A stretch of DNA of 64,000 bases. Origin: CAYMUL01 sp964393605 (GTDB taxonomy: Bacteria; Bacteroidota; Ignavibacteria; Ignavibacteriales; Ignavibacteriaceae). The stretch covers positions 30,322 to 94,321 of the forward strand of contig CAYMUL010000012.1 in assembly GCA_964393605.1 (NCBI GenBank), read 5' to 3'. Shown piece after piece: positions 7,806 through 15,910 of the stretch (its first letter is position 1; every line of letters starts with the position of its first letter). The notes below the pieces were generated by a model that had not been told where the DNA came from, did not search any database, and saw nothing but the letters and a program-made list of their open reading frames with translations. Both the position numbers and the translations under genes were made by a program.

Positions 7806-8430
7806 CTATTTTTCGAATATTAGAAACGAGATGACCGAATATGTTCCCGAATCGGCAACAAAAATATTAGAGGTTGGTTGCGGAAAAGGTATTTTTGGTG
7901 AACAGATATTGAAACGTCAAAAAGCCGAATATTGGGGCGTAGAGCCAAATACTTTCTCAGCACAACTTGCGCAGAAAAAATTATTCAAAGTTTTAAATAA
8001 TCTATTCACAGATTCGCTCGATATTCCCCACAATTATTTTGATTGCATAATATTTAACGATGTTCTCGAACATATTCATTCACCTGAACAGGCCCTTTCG
8101 TTTTCAAAAAATCTATTAGCGAAATCCGAGCGTTCATGCATCGTGGCATCAATTCCAAATTTTCGTTATATCAAAAATATTTATCATCTCCTCGTCGAAA
8201 AAGATTTTAAATATGAGGAGAGCGGTATTAGAGATAAAACACATCTCCATTTTTTCACGAAAAAAAGTATCGAAAGATTCTTCATTGAAAATGATTTTAC
8301 AATCAAAAAAATGACAGGTATTAATCCGTCTAAAAAAATTTTATTCTCATTGTTGAATTTGATTTTGCTTAATTCAATTGAGGATATGAAATTTTCTCAA
8401 TATGCCGTCATTGCTTCACCAGTAACTTGA
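7795..8430 (+). CDS. Class I SAM-dependent methyltransferase
   Basis: A 211-residue protein with the glycine-rich SAM site KILEVGCGKGIFGEQIL (about residues 21-37), a following acidic position in YWGVEPN, and FNDVLEHIHSPEQAL, the motif of the Methyltransf_11/23 group. It probably methylates a sugar or a lipid-linked intermediate of the neighbouring polysaccharide. I chose ATG at 7795 over a TTG two codons earlier; either way the start lies inside the flippase gene. Substrate is unknown. Confidence 0.85.
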   Translation: MRDNYFSNIRNEMTEYVPESATKILEVGCGKGIFGEQILKRQKAEYWGVEPNTFSAQLAQKKLFKVLNNLFTDSLDIPHNYFDCIIFNDVLEHIHSPEQALSFSKNLLAKSERSCIVASIPNFRYIKNIYHLLVEKDFKYEESGIRDKTHLHFFTKKSIERFFIENDFTIKKMTGINPSKKILFSLLNLILLNSIEDMKFSQYAVIASPVT

Positions 8431-8436
8431 AAACTA

Positions 8437-9420
8437 TTGGAATCGAAAATTATACACGAGTATAAACTTTCTGTAATTATCACCAACTACAACAACTTCA
8501 ATTTATTGGAAGATTGTCTTAGAACTTTTCACCAGTTTATTCATGGAGTAACGTTTGAAATAATAGTTATTGATAACGCCTCTTCCGAGGGAGATGTAAG
8601 TATTGTAACTTCAAAGTATCCATCAGTTAAGTTGATTCAAAACGATAAGAACATCGGCTTTTCTGCGGCAAACAACATTGCCGCTAAATCTGCCAAAGGC
8701 GAATTTCTTCTTTTTATTAATAACGATGTTGTTTTTACTTCGAATGTTTTATCCGAGATTATTTCTTTTCAAAATTCTATGGAAGAAGATTGCATAATCG
8801 GTTTGAGGTTACTTTTCGCCGATGGAACAATGCAGGAATCAACGTTCGAGTTCACAACAGTCTGGAATTTGTTCACTGAAAATTTTTTTCTTTATAAAAT
8901 ATTCCCGAAGTCAAAATATTTTAACAAATACTATCACAATCATCTGCAACTAAATTCTCCCGTCGAAGTTGATGTTGTAAAAGGTTGCTTTTTGTTTTGC
9001 TCAAATTCCGCATTCAAAAAATTAGACGGATTTGATGAACGATTTTTTTTCTTTGCTGAAGAAACTGATTTTTGTTACAGATTCAAGAAAGAGATAGGGA
9101 AAGTCTTTTATCTCCCATATTTAACCATAATTCATATCGGAGGTGCTGGAACTGATAGACAACCCTGGTTTAAGTATAAAAATCAAGCAACCGCTAAAAT
9201 CCAAATTCTCCAAAAGCATTTTTATGGAATAAGATTTTTTGCCGGCTATTCGTTGCATGTCATCGGACTTATTCTCCGCACGATACTTTATTTTTTCTTC
9301 GGCATTTTTTCGCTTCGTAAATATCAATTTTTGAAATCATTCTATTTTTTTAGACAGATTTTTGTCTATCCGAAAAATTTATTCAATCAGAACGACCTTA
9401 TATGCGCATCCTTCAAATAG
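8437..9420 (+). CDS. Glycosyltransferase family 2, rhamnosyltransferase-like
   Basis: GT-A fold enzyme adding a sugar to the lipid-linked repeat unit on the cytoplasmic face. N-terminal LSVIITNYN and IIVIDNASSEGD (about residues 8-55), the metal-binding-type segment FINNDVVF (about 95) and the acceptor-side FAEETDFCYRF (about 210) are all present. The last 70 residues are hydrophobic and basic and probably associate with the membrane. The start appears to be TTG at 8437, since no ATG precedes the conserved beta-strand. Donor and acceptor cannot be told. Confidence 0.85.
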   Translation: MESKIIHEYKLSVIITNYNNFNLLEDCLRTFHQFIHGVTFEIIVIDNASSEGDVSIVTSKYPSVKLIQNDKNIGFSAANNIAAKSAKGEFLLFINNDVVFTSNVLSEIISFQNSMEEDCIIGLRLLFADGTMQESTFEFTTVWNLFTENFFLYKIFPKSKYFNKYYHNHLQLNSPVEVDVVKGCFLFCSNSAFKKLDGFDERFFFFAEETDFCYRFKKEIGKVFYLPYLTIIHIGGAGTDRQPWFKYKNQATAKIQILQKHFYGIRFFAGYSLHVIGLILRTILYFFFGIFSLRKYQFLKSFYFFRQIFVYPKNLFNQNDLICASFK

Positions 9421-10616
9421 CTCCGCAGGTTCCGTTTCCGCTTGATGATGGCGGACGAATTGGTATTTACAACATTACCAAATACCTGCATCTGCGCGGA
9501 CACGAAATTGATTTTGTCTGCTATCGAAAACATTCCGATTATAATTCATCATTCGCTGCATTAAAAGAAATTTGCAATCCGTTCATTCTCGATGTGCAAA
9601 CCGATAATAATATTCTTGGAGCGTTGCTAAATCTCTTCTCAAATGTACCGTACAATGTGTCAAAATTTTACTCACCTGTACTTGAAAAATTTTTAAGGGA
9701 GAAATTAAAAGCAGAGAAATACGATGTTGTTCATGTAGATCATTTGCACATGGCTTGGGTTGTAGATTTTATTAAATCGGAATTTGGTATTCCATGCGTA
9801 TTACGCCAGCACAACCTTGAAATGACAATCATGAAAAGATATTTTGAACATTCCTCAAACATTGCGCTGAAAAAATTTGCCGAGATGCAATACAAAAAAT
9901 TTCTCGAGTACGAGCCAAAGATGTGCAACAAGTTTGATGCTGTCGCATCAATAACTCCGGAGGATGAAAGAGAACTTTTAAAAATGAATCCTAAAGTAAA
10001 ATCTGTAATTATACCAGCCGGCGTTGACGAAAAATTATTGCAATTAAGTAAAAATGAAATCATTCCGAATTCAATTGCTTTTATGGGTTCACTTGAGTGG
10101 CTTCCGAATGTTGATAGTATTAATTGGTTTCTTTCGGAAATATTTCCGGAGGTTCTAAGGATAAATCCTGAATTGAAATTTTTTCTCTACGGGAAAAAAT
10201 CGGAGACAATAAAAGTTCGTGAGGAAATTAAATCTCATGTAATTATTAAGGGCTATGTTCATGATATTTGGAATGAAATAATGAATAAAGATGTTGCAAT
10301 TGTACCGTTGCGCATCGGCGGGGGAATGAGAATTAAAATCATTGAACTGCTTGCCGCCGGGCAAAATATTATTTCAACTTCCATCGGTGCGGAAGGAATT
10401 CCAATTGAACATAAAAAACATTTGCTGATTGCAGATGATGCTCACTCGTTCAAACAAACCATTCTTGATTTCTTCGAAAATAAATTTGATAAAGAAGTAA
10501 TGATCTCAAACGGAAAGAAATTCATTGAAGAAAATTTTACCTGGAGTATTATGGCTGAGAAGTTTGAGAGTGTTTTTATTAAGTGTATCCGCAGAGCACA
10601 AAAATTTTCTGACTAA
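9402..10616 (+). CDS. Glycosyltransferase family 4 (GT-B fold)
   Basis: A 404-residue retaining-type glycosyltransferase. The N-terminal domain starts MRILQIAPQVPFPLDDGGRI, and the glycine-rich GGRIGIYNITKYLHLRGHEIDFV is the usual first helix of the group. The C-terminal domain holds IAFMGSLEWLPNVDSINWFL, VHDIWNEI and the nucleotide-sugar site IVPLRIGGGMRIKIIELLAAG (about residues 300-325). It overlaps the preceding GT2 gene by 19 bases. It is the last plus-strand gene before two inverted genes. Confidence 0.9.
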   Translation: MRILQIAPQVPFPLDDGGRIGIYNITKYLHLRGHEIDFVCYRKHSDYNSSFAALKEICNPFILDVQTDNNILGALLNLFSNVPYNVSKFYSPVLEKFLREKLKAEKYDVVHVDHLHMAWVVDFIKSEFGIPCVLRQHNLEMTIMKRYFEHSSNIALKKFAEMQYKKFLEYEPKMCNKFDAVASITPEDERELLKMNPKVKSVIIPAGVDEKLLQLSKNEIIPNSIAFMGSLEWLPNVDSINWFLSEIFPEVLRINPELKFFLYGKKSETIKVREEIKSHVIIKGYVHDIWNEIMNKDVAIVPLRIGGGMRIKIIELLAAGQNIISTSIGAEGIPIEHKKHLLIADDAHSFKQTILDFFENKFDKEVMISNGKKFIEENFTWSIMAEKFESVFIKCIRRAQKFSD

Positions 10617-10635
10617 ATCGTCGCCTTTTTTAATA

Positions 10636-11406
10636 TTAAAAAAACTTTCTTTTAATTTTTCTCAGTATCGACAATATATCTGTATATATACTTTGTTGTT
10701 CATAAATATTAGCAGCAACATTTCCAATCGGAGATGAATTTGTAATTTTGGAAATTTTTTGCGCCCAGCCCCAACCATCATTAATAAAGAAGTTCGAATA
10801 ATTTGGATGCGTTTTTACAAGCAACTCAAATACTTTCTCTATCTGGGCGGTATTTCTTTCCTCTTCGGAGAGATCGATGACAAATTTATGATTGGGTGGC
10901 ATTGATGCAAAAGACCAATACATATCATCAAATAATATCCATCCGTTTGGTTTTAGTAACTTATCCACAAGAAAAAATGCAAATCCATCTACTTCCCATG
11001 AATGATGTCCATCAATAAAACAAAAATCGTAAGTTATTGCAGTGTCAGGATTCTTTTGATTCGATTCGATGATTTTCATCAACTCCCATGTATAAGTACG
11101 ATTTGCAAAAATTGGATTTACGAACGAACCCAAATTTGTCGATTTGAGTAACTCACCAATGTTTGGTTGTAATGTTACCGCATCTTGATTATCGATGGAA
11201 GTTATAAATCCTTTTTCAATTTGGCCTTGTGAAATTTTTTCTTCTAATGCGGCTGCCATATAGCATGAAGATGCACCATGAGAGAAACCGAGCTCAAGAA
11301 TGTTTGATATATTTTCTTTCATCACAAAATCATATAGAATCTTTGCCCTATCATTCTTTGTGTAGGATGCACGGCTTACTTTCGATTTAACGTGTTCGAA
11401 ATTCAT
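10636..11406 (-). CDS. Class I methyltransferase, Methyltransf_24 type
   Basis: A 256-residue SAM-dependent enzyme: ILELGFSHGASSCYMAAAL (about residues 36-54) is the SAM-binding loop, FCFIDGHHSWEVDGFAFFLV (about 127-146) is the signature of the cephalosporin-hydroxylase/Methyltransf_24 group, and KPNGWILFDDMYWS follows. It lies on the opposite strand to the polysaccharide genes on both sides and overlaps the upstream GT9 gene by four bases (ATGA type). A role in modifying a surface glycan is inferred from position only. Confidence 0.83.
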   Translation of the reverse strand: MNFEHVKSKVSRASYTKNDRAKILYDFVMKENISNILELGFSHGASSCYMAAALEEKISQGQIEKGFITSIDNQDAVTLQPNIGELLKSTNLGSFVNPIFANRTYTWELMKIIESNQKNPDTAITYDFCFIDGHHSWEVDGFAFFLVDKLLKPNGWILFDDMYWSFASMPPNHKFVIDLSEEERNTAQIEKVFELLVKTHPNYSNFFINDGWGWAQKISKITNSSPIGNVAANIYEQQSIYTDILSILRKIKRKFF

Positions 11407-12485
11407 GTTATTCCTTCCTTTAATTTATTTAATAATTTTTCCACAGCTTCGAATACTTTTTCTACTTTTAAATATTGCATGCAGTCATTCGGACAAACTG
11501 CGGCGTAGTAGCAATCGCAATCAAAATCAGGTTCCAAAATAACTCCGCGATTGTAAAGATAAAATTCATTCTTGTTAAAAATATTATTGAATAGTACAAT
11601 CTTCTTTTTCAAACCAATCGTTAAGTGCATCGCCATAGTAACGGCGGTTACAACAAGGTCGCAATGATTTACGAGTGCAATAAATCCCTCAAGATTAAAA
11701 TGCCCCAAATATTTTGCACCGCTTTGCGAGGAGATTAATTTATTCTTTTCATCTTCCTGTTCGCCGCCTAAAAGAACAACTTCATAATTTTTTTGTAAAA
11801 GTTTTATTGCAAGTTCGATCCAGTATTCCGTGGGCCAAAGACGCGATGTCCATCTTCCACCGCAGCCGGTGTTCAGTCCAATTATTTTTTTTGATTTATC
11901 AATATCAAATTGAATATCGCTTTTCACATCAAGAATATATTCTTCATCGTTGAATTTGTAATCGCAAATTTCAAAAATTTCTTGCACGTAATGTTTTTTA
12001 TTTTCTTTGTTCAAATCATCGAACAAACCGGTTAGCCACTTATGATTCTCCGCTTCGGTTGCAATTGGTTTCGCGCGTCCGAATTCATCAATTGTAAATC
12101 CGTTTTTCTTTTTCGCGGTGATGGATTTTGTTAGTGCAATCGCAATATCATCTTTGTCAAGATTTATCAACCAATCGAAAGTTCTGTTTTTCAGATATTC
12201 AATATTCTCCGCCGAAACGTTAAGAATTTTATTAACTTCACTTTTCGGAACAACATCGGGAAATTGTGTGAACCACGTTATATGCGCGTCGGGGAACTCC
12301 GCTCTGATCTTTTTCAATAACGGAGTTGAACGAATTACATCTCCGATTGCGCCGAGTTTTATGATTAATATTTGTATCGAAATTTTTTTGTATGAGGGAC
12401 AGGCTTCGCAGTGATAACCGAATTGTTTATGTGGTTTGCAGGGAAGATCGCCTCGAAAATGAATACAATCTGTTAAAATTTTCAT
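11403..12485 (-). CDS. Glycosyltransferase family 9 with N-terminal cysteine cluster
   Basis: Heptosyltransferase-like GT-B enzyme. The core begins ILIIKLGAIGDVIRSTPLLKKI (about residue 38), with IIGLNTGCGGRWTSRLWP and VVTAVTMAMHLTIGLKKKIVLF further on. Unusually, the first 35 residues carry four cysteines (C7, C16, C26, C29; pattern C-x8-C-x9-C-x2-C) with histidines between them, and the C-terminal part has CDCYYAAVCPNDC. These look like metal-binding sites. It is co-transcribed with the methyltransferase downstream. It differs from the waaF-like gene at 45318, which lacks the N-terminal cluster. Confidence 0.85.
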   Translation of the reverse strand: MKILTDCIHFRGDLPCKPHKQFGYHCEACPSYKKISIQILIIKLGAIGDVIRSTPLLKKIRAEFPDAHITWFTQFPDVVPKSEVNKILNVSAENIEYLKNRTFDWLINLDKDDIAIALTKSITAKKKNGFTIDEFGRAKPIATEAENHKWLTGLFDDLNKENKKHYVQEIFEICDYKFNDEEYILDVKSDIQFDIDKSKKIIGLNTGCGGRWTSRLWPTEYWIELAIKLLQKNYEVVLLGGEQEDEKNKLISSQSGAKYLGHFNLEGFIALVNHCDLVVTAVTMAMHLTIGLKKKIVLFNNIFNKNEFYLYNRGVILEPDFDCDCYYAAVCPNDCMQYLKVEKVFEAVEKLLNKLKEGIT

Positions 12486-12596
12486 GAACTTTTTTTATGA
12501 AACTGATTAATTACTCCCTGCATTATACAATTTTTTCTTAATTTTTCGCACCTTTTTATCAAAATTGTCTCACAAAACTAAAATGAAAAAATCCTA

Positions 12597-13772
12597 TTGA
12601 GCGAGCAGATACTCTACTTCTTTTTTTTTGCATCAATTCTGTTGCCTTTGCACTCATTCGTAATTTATCCTTTTCACGTTTGGCTAAAATCACGCGGTAA
12701 GAAAATTGAAAAACGAAGAGACGAAAATTTTACACCGGAAATTTCTATAATCATTTCTTGTTACAATGAAGAAAAAGTTATTGAGGAAACAATCAAAAAT
12801 TTTTTATCGCTCGATTATCCGCAAAGTAAAATCGAATTCATAATCGGTTCGGATGCTTCGAGTGATGGGACAAATCAAATTGTGGAAAGATTAGCGCAAG
12901 CAAATCCACAGATTAAATTCTTTCCGTTTGCACAAAGAAGAGGAAAATCGCAAGTATTAAATGATCTCGTCTCTTATGCAAAAAATGAAATTTTAGTTTT
13001 CAGTGATGCAAACACAATTTATAGAAAAGATGCTTTGAAAAAGTTGGTCTCCCATTTTGCAGATGCAAATATTGGCGGAGTCTGCGGAAAACTTTTGCTG
13101 CACGATTTTAAGGAAGCAATTGCCGCCGGCAGTCAGGAAAAAACTTATTGGGATGCTGAAAGTTGGTTAAAAGATAAAGAAGGCAGGCTCGGTTATTTAA
13201 TTGGTGCGAACGGCGGAATTTATTCGATTAGAAAAAAATATTTTGTCGAAGTTCCCACTACTTTTCCAGTGATGGATGATTTTTACATTTCACTCAAAGT
13301 TTTGGAAGCGGGAAAATATTTTCTTTACGAAAAGGAAGCTATCGCCGAAGAATTTGTTGCGTCCGATATTAAAACAGAATACAAAAGAAAGATTAGAAAT
13401 AATTCAATCAGTATTTCCACGTTGAATGCACTGCCAAAACTTGTTTCATTCAAAAGCGGATTTGTTTCTTATGCGTTGTGGTCGCATAAAATCGTTCGTT
13501 GGTTCACGCCGCTATTTTTACTTTCTACATTCATCTTTTCTTTTCTTCTAAAAGATGATAATATCTTTATGAATTATTTTTACTACGCTCAAGTTTTCTT
13601 TTATCTGATTTCAACACTTGGCATATATTTTTCATTGATGAAAAAAAGTATTCCCGGCGTATCTCTTGCGAGCTATTTTTTAATGACAAATGTTGCGATG
13701 TTTGTCGGAATTATTAAACTCCTCACAAACACACAGACAAATTTTTGGCAATCAACGCCGCGGAAAATATGA
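12597..13772 (+). CDS. Membrane-bound family 2 glycosyltransferase
   Basis: A 391-residue protein of the processive/BcsA-like GT2 layout: one N-terminal helix, a cytoplasmic catalytic domain and 3-4 C-terminal helices (about residues 295-380). Catalytic features are ISIIISCYNEE, IIGSDASSDGT, VFSDANTIY and VMDDFYISLKV. The downstream EYKRKIRNN stands where processive enzymes have the QxxRW motif, so processivity is doubtful. The start is TTG at 12597; an upstream ATG runs out of frame into a stop. It starts the second plus-strand block of the cluster and its stop overlaps the next start by ATGA. Confidence 0.85.
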   Translation: MSEQILYFFFFASILLPLHSFVIYPFHVWLKSRGKKIEKRRDENFTPEISIIISCYNEEKVIEETIKNFLSLDYPQSKIEFIIGSDASSDGTNQIVERLAQANPQIKFFPFAQRRGKSQVLNDLVSYAKNEILVFSDANTIYRKDALKKLVSHFADANIGGVCGKLLLHDFKEAIAAGSQEKTYWDAESWLKDKEGRLGYLIGANGGIYSIRKKYFVEVPTTFPVMDDFYISLKVLEAGKYFLYEKEAIAEEFVASDIKTEYKRKIRNNSISISTLNALPKLVSFKSGFVSYALWSHKIVRWFTPLFLLSTFIFSFLLKDDNIFMNYFYYAQVFFYLISTLGIYFSLMKKSIPGVSLASYFLMTNVAMFVGIIKLLTNTQTNFWQSTPRKI

Positions 13773-15172
13773 ACAGACAAAACGAAAAAATCTTCATCAT
13801 ACTTACCGATTTTTTAATGATCAATCTCTCTTGGATTGTCTATTTCATTTTCAGAATTGAGATCGGTTGGTTCGAGTTCGTCTTGATGCCGGAGTTTATC
13901 CTGCCGATGTTGATTGTATATTTTTATTGGCTGATAATTTTCACATTCGTCGGGATGTATCGCACATGGTTTGCGCTGTCCCGATTTGACGAACTTTCTA
14001 CACTATTCAAAGCAACTTTTGTCGGAATCTTTATTCTCTTCTTTGTAATTTTTGTGGACGATTATTCGCACGACGTTGCAACTTCGAACAGAATTTTAAT
14101 TTTTATTTATTGGGGAATCTTATTCGGCTTTGTCGGAATCGGAAGATTAGTCCTTCGCGGAATTCAAAGAAGAATGATAATTGCCGGCTACGGAAGAAGA
14201 AAAGGAATTATCGTCGGTTTCAACTCAAAGTCTTTCGAAATAATTGATGAGCTGTCATCGCATCCCGCGCTCGGCATTGATATTATTGGTTTTGTTGCGG
14301 TTCAAGTAGAAAACCAAAACAAAGAATATAAATCTGTTCGCGTGTTTGGTTTGCTCTCTGAAGTTGAGTCGATTATCAAACAACACGGAATAAACGAAGT
14401 AATTATTTGCATCGAACGACACACGGAAGAAATGCTCGTTGAAATTATCTCTCGCTGCGAAGGAGAAAATATTAATCTGAAAATCGTTCCGCACCTTTAC
14501 GAAATTCTGAGCGGTTACGCTCGAACGATGCAACTTTACGGTTTGCCACTAATTGACATCAATCCGCAACTGATGCCCGAATGGGAAAAAAAAGCAAAAC
14601 GAATTTTAGATTTAGCAATTTCATTTTTAATTTTGATTGTTACACTTCCATTTACATTTGCAGTTGCGCTGGCAATTAAATTGGATAGTGAAGGTCCAAT
14701 ATTTTTCAAACAAGAAAGAACCGGATTGAACGGAAAAATTTTTAACGTGTATAAATTTCGCTCGATGAAAAAAGATGCCGAAGTATTAACCGGTCCAATC
14801 TGGTCTCAAAAGGATGATCCGCGTGTTACTCGTATTGGAAAGTTTATAAGAAAAATTAGAATAGATGAACTTCCGCAGATGATAAATATTTTTAAAGGAG
14901 AAATGAGTCTTGTAGGTCCTCGTCCCGAAAGACCATTCTTCGTTGAAAAGTTAGCGGCAGAAATTCCATACTATAAAAGAAGATTGCGCGTTCGCCCCGG
15001 ATTAACCGGCTGGGCGCAAGTCAAACATAAGTATGATGAAACAATTGAAGATGTAAAAGCTAAATTGCGTTACGATCTTTTTTATATCGAAAATATTTCT
15101 TTAAGAATGGATTTTAAAATTTTATTCAGAACAATTTTTGTGGTCATGTTCGGGAAAGGACACTACGATTAA
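13769..15172 (+). CDS. Undecaprenyl-phosphate sugar phosphotransferase (WbaP/WcaJ-like polyprenyl glycosylphosphotransferase)
   Basis: Initiating enzyme that moves a hexose-1-phosphate from UDP-sugar to undecaprenyl phosphate. The 467 residues comprise about five N-terminal helices (residues 8-130), a CoA/NAD-binding-like middle domain (about 145-260, starting near GRRKGIIVGF) and the catalytic domain. In the latter VYKFRSMKKDAE, the Asp-Glu dyad in DELPQMINIFKGEMS, LVGPRPERP and RPGLTGWAQV are intact. I chose ATG at 13769, overlapping the GT2 stop, over an in-frame TTG eight codons earlier. It is the natural starting enzyme for the cluster's lipid-linked unit. Confidence 0.93.
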   Translation: MNRQNEKIFIILTDFLMINLSWIVYFIFRIEIGWFEFVLMPEFILPMLIVYFYWLIIFTFVGMYRTWFALSRFDELSTLFKATFVGIFILFFVIFVDDYSHDVATSNRILIFIYWGILFGFVGIGRLVLRGIQRRMIIAGYGRRKGIIVGFNSKSFEIIDELSSHPALGIDIIGFVAVQVENQNKEYKSVRVFGLLSEVESIIKQHGINEVIICIERHTEEMLVEIISRCEGENINLKIVPHLYEILSGYARTMQLYGLPLIDINPQLMPEWEKKAKRILDLAISFLILIVTLPFTFAVALAIKLDSEGPIFFKQERTGLNGKIFNVYKFRSMKKDAEVLTGPIWSQKDDPRVTRIGKFIRKIRIDELPQMINIFKGEMSLVGPRPERPFFVEKLAAEIPYYKRRLRVRPGLTGWAQVKHKYDETIEDVKAKLRYDLFYIENISLRMDFKILFRTIFVVMFGKGHYD

Positions 15173-15176
15173 TCAT

Positions 15177-15902
15177 ATGCAAAAACGTTCACTCATTATT
15201 ATCCCAACTTACAATGAACTTGAAAATATCGGTAAATTACTTCCGATACTTATGACAATGTACGTCGAAGATTCTGTTGATGTTTTGATTGTGGATGATA
15301 ATTCTCCCGACGGAACCGCAAATTTTGTAAAAGAATTTGGTCAAAAAAACGATCGCGTAAAATTATTAACACGCGAAAAGAAGATGGGATTGGGAACAGC
15401 TTATTGCGCCGGCTTCAAATTCGCGATCCATGAAGGCTACGACTACATCTTCGAAATGGATGCAGACTTTTCTCACGACCCGAAAGAGATTAAAAATTTT
15501 TTAACAGCCATTCGCGAAAATGATCTCGTCATCGGAAGCAGATATCTCACCGGCGTAAATGTTATCAACTGGCCTATGCGAAGATTGATGTTGAGTTATT
15601 TTGCAAATTATTATACGCGCTATGTTACAGGTCTTCCGCTTCATGATTCTACCGGTGGGTTTAAGTGTTTCAGAAGAGAAGTTTTGGAATCGATTGAACT
15701 CGATAAAATCACTTCAAACGGTTATGCGTTTCAAATTGAAATGAATTTCAAAGCATGGAAAAAAGGATTTCGAATAAAAGAAATTCCAATAATTTTTTAC
15801 GATAGAGAAAAAGGCAATTCGAAGATGTCGAAAAAAATTGTACGCGAAGCGGTTCTGCTTGTTTGGAAACTTCGCTTCAAATCTATTTTTGGAATTTTAT
15901 AG
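15177..15902 (+). CDS. Polyprenol monophosphomannose synthase-like GT2 (DPM1 type)
   Basis: A 241-residue GT2 of the dolichol-phosphate-mannose synthase group: LIIIPTYNELENIGKLLPIL at the N-terminus, DDNSPDGT near residue 40, FEMDADFSHDP near 90 (metal binding), IGSRYLTG and STGGFKCFRRE. There is no C-terminal membrane domain, so it is the minimal bacterial type making polyprenyl-phosphate-sugar for membrane glycosyltransferases. The TPR-containing glycosyltransferase at 46962 could use such a donor, which is inference. ATG at 15177 is five bases after the upstream stop. Confidence 0.9.
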   Translation: MQKRSLIIIPTYNELENIGKLLPILMTMYVEDSVDVLIVDDNSPDGTANFVKEFGQKNDRVKLLTREKKMGLGTAYCAGFKFAIHEGYDYIFEMDADFSHDPKEIKNFLTAIRENDLVIGSRYLTGVNVINWPMRRLMLSYFANYYTRYVTGLPLHDSTGGFKCFRREVLESIELDKITSNGYAFQIEMNFKAWKKGFRIKEIPIIFYDREKGNSKMSKKIVREAVLLVWKLRFKSIFGIL

Positions 15903-15910
15903 TTAAGAAA

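Noticed and set aside
10626..10643. T6-AATATT-A6 palindrome as a bidirectional terminator between convergent genes
   Set aside because: Stem is entirely A/T and overlaps the coding end of the minus-strand gene; too weak to call.
15863..15910. Upstream TTG start of the GT2 fusion protein
   Set aside because: It would overlap the DPM-type gene by 40 bases; the TTG at 15911 lies just before the conserved first beta-strand. Not fully excluded.
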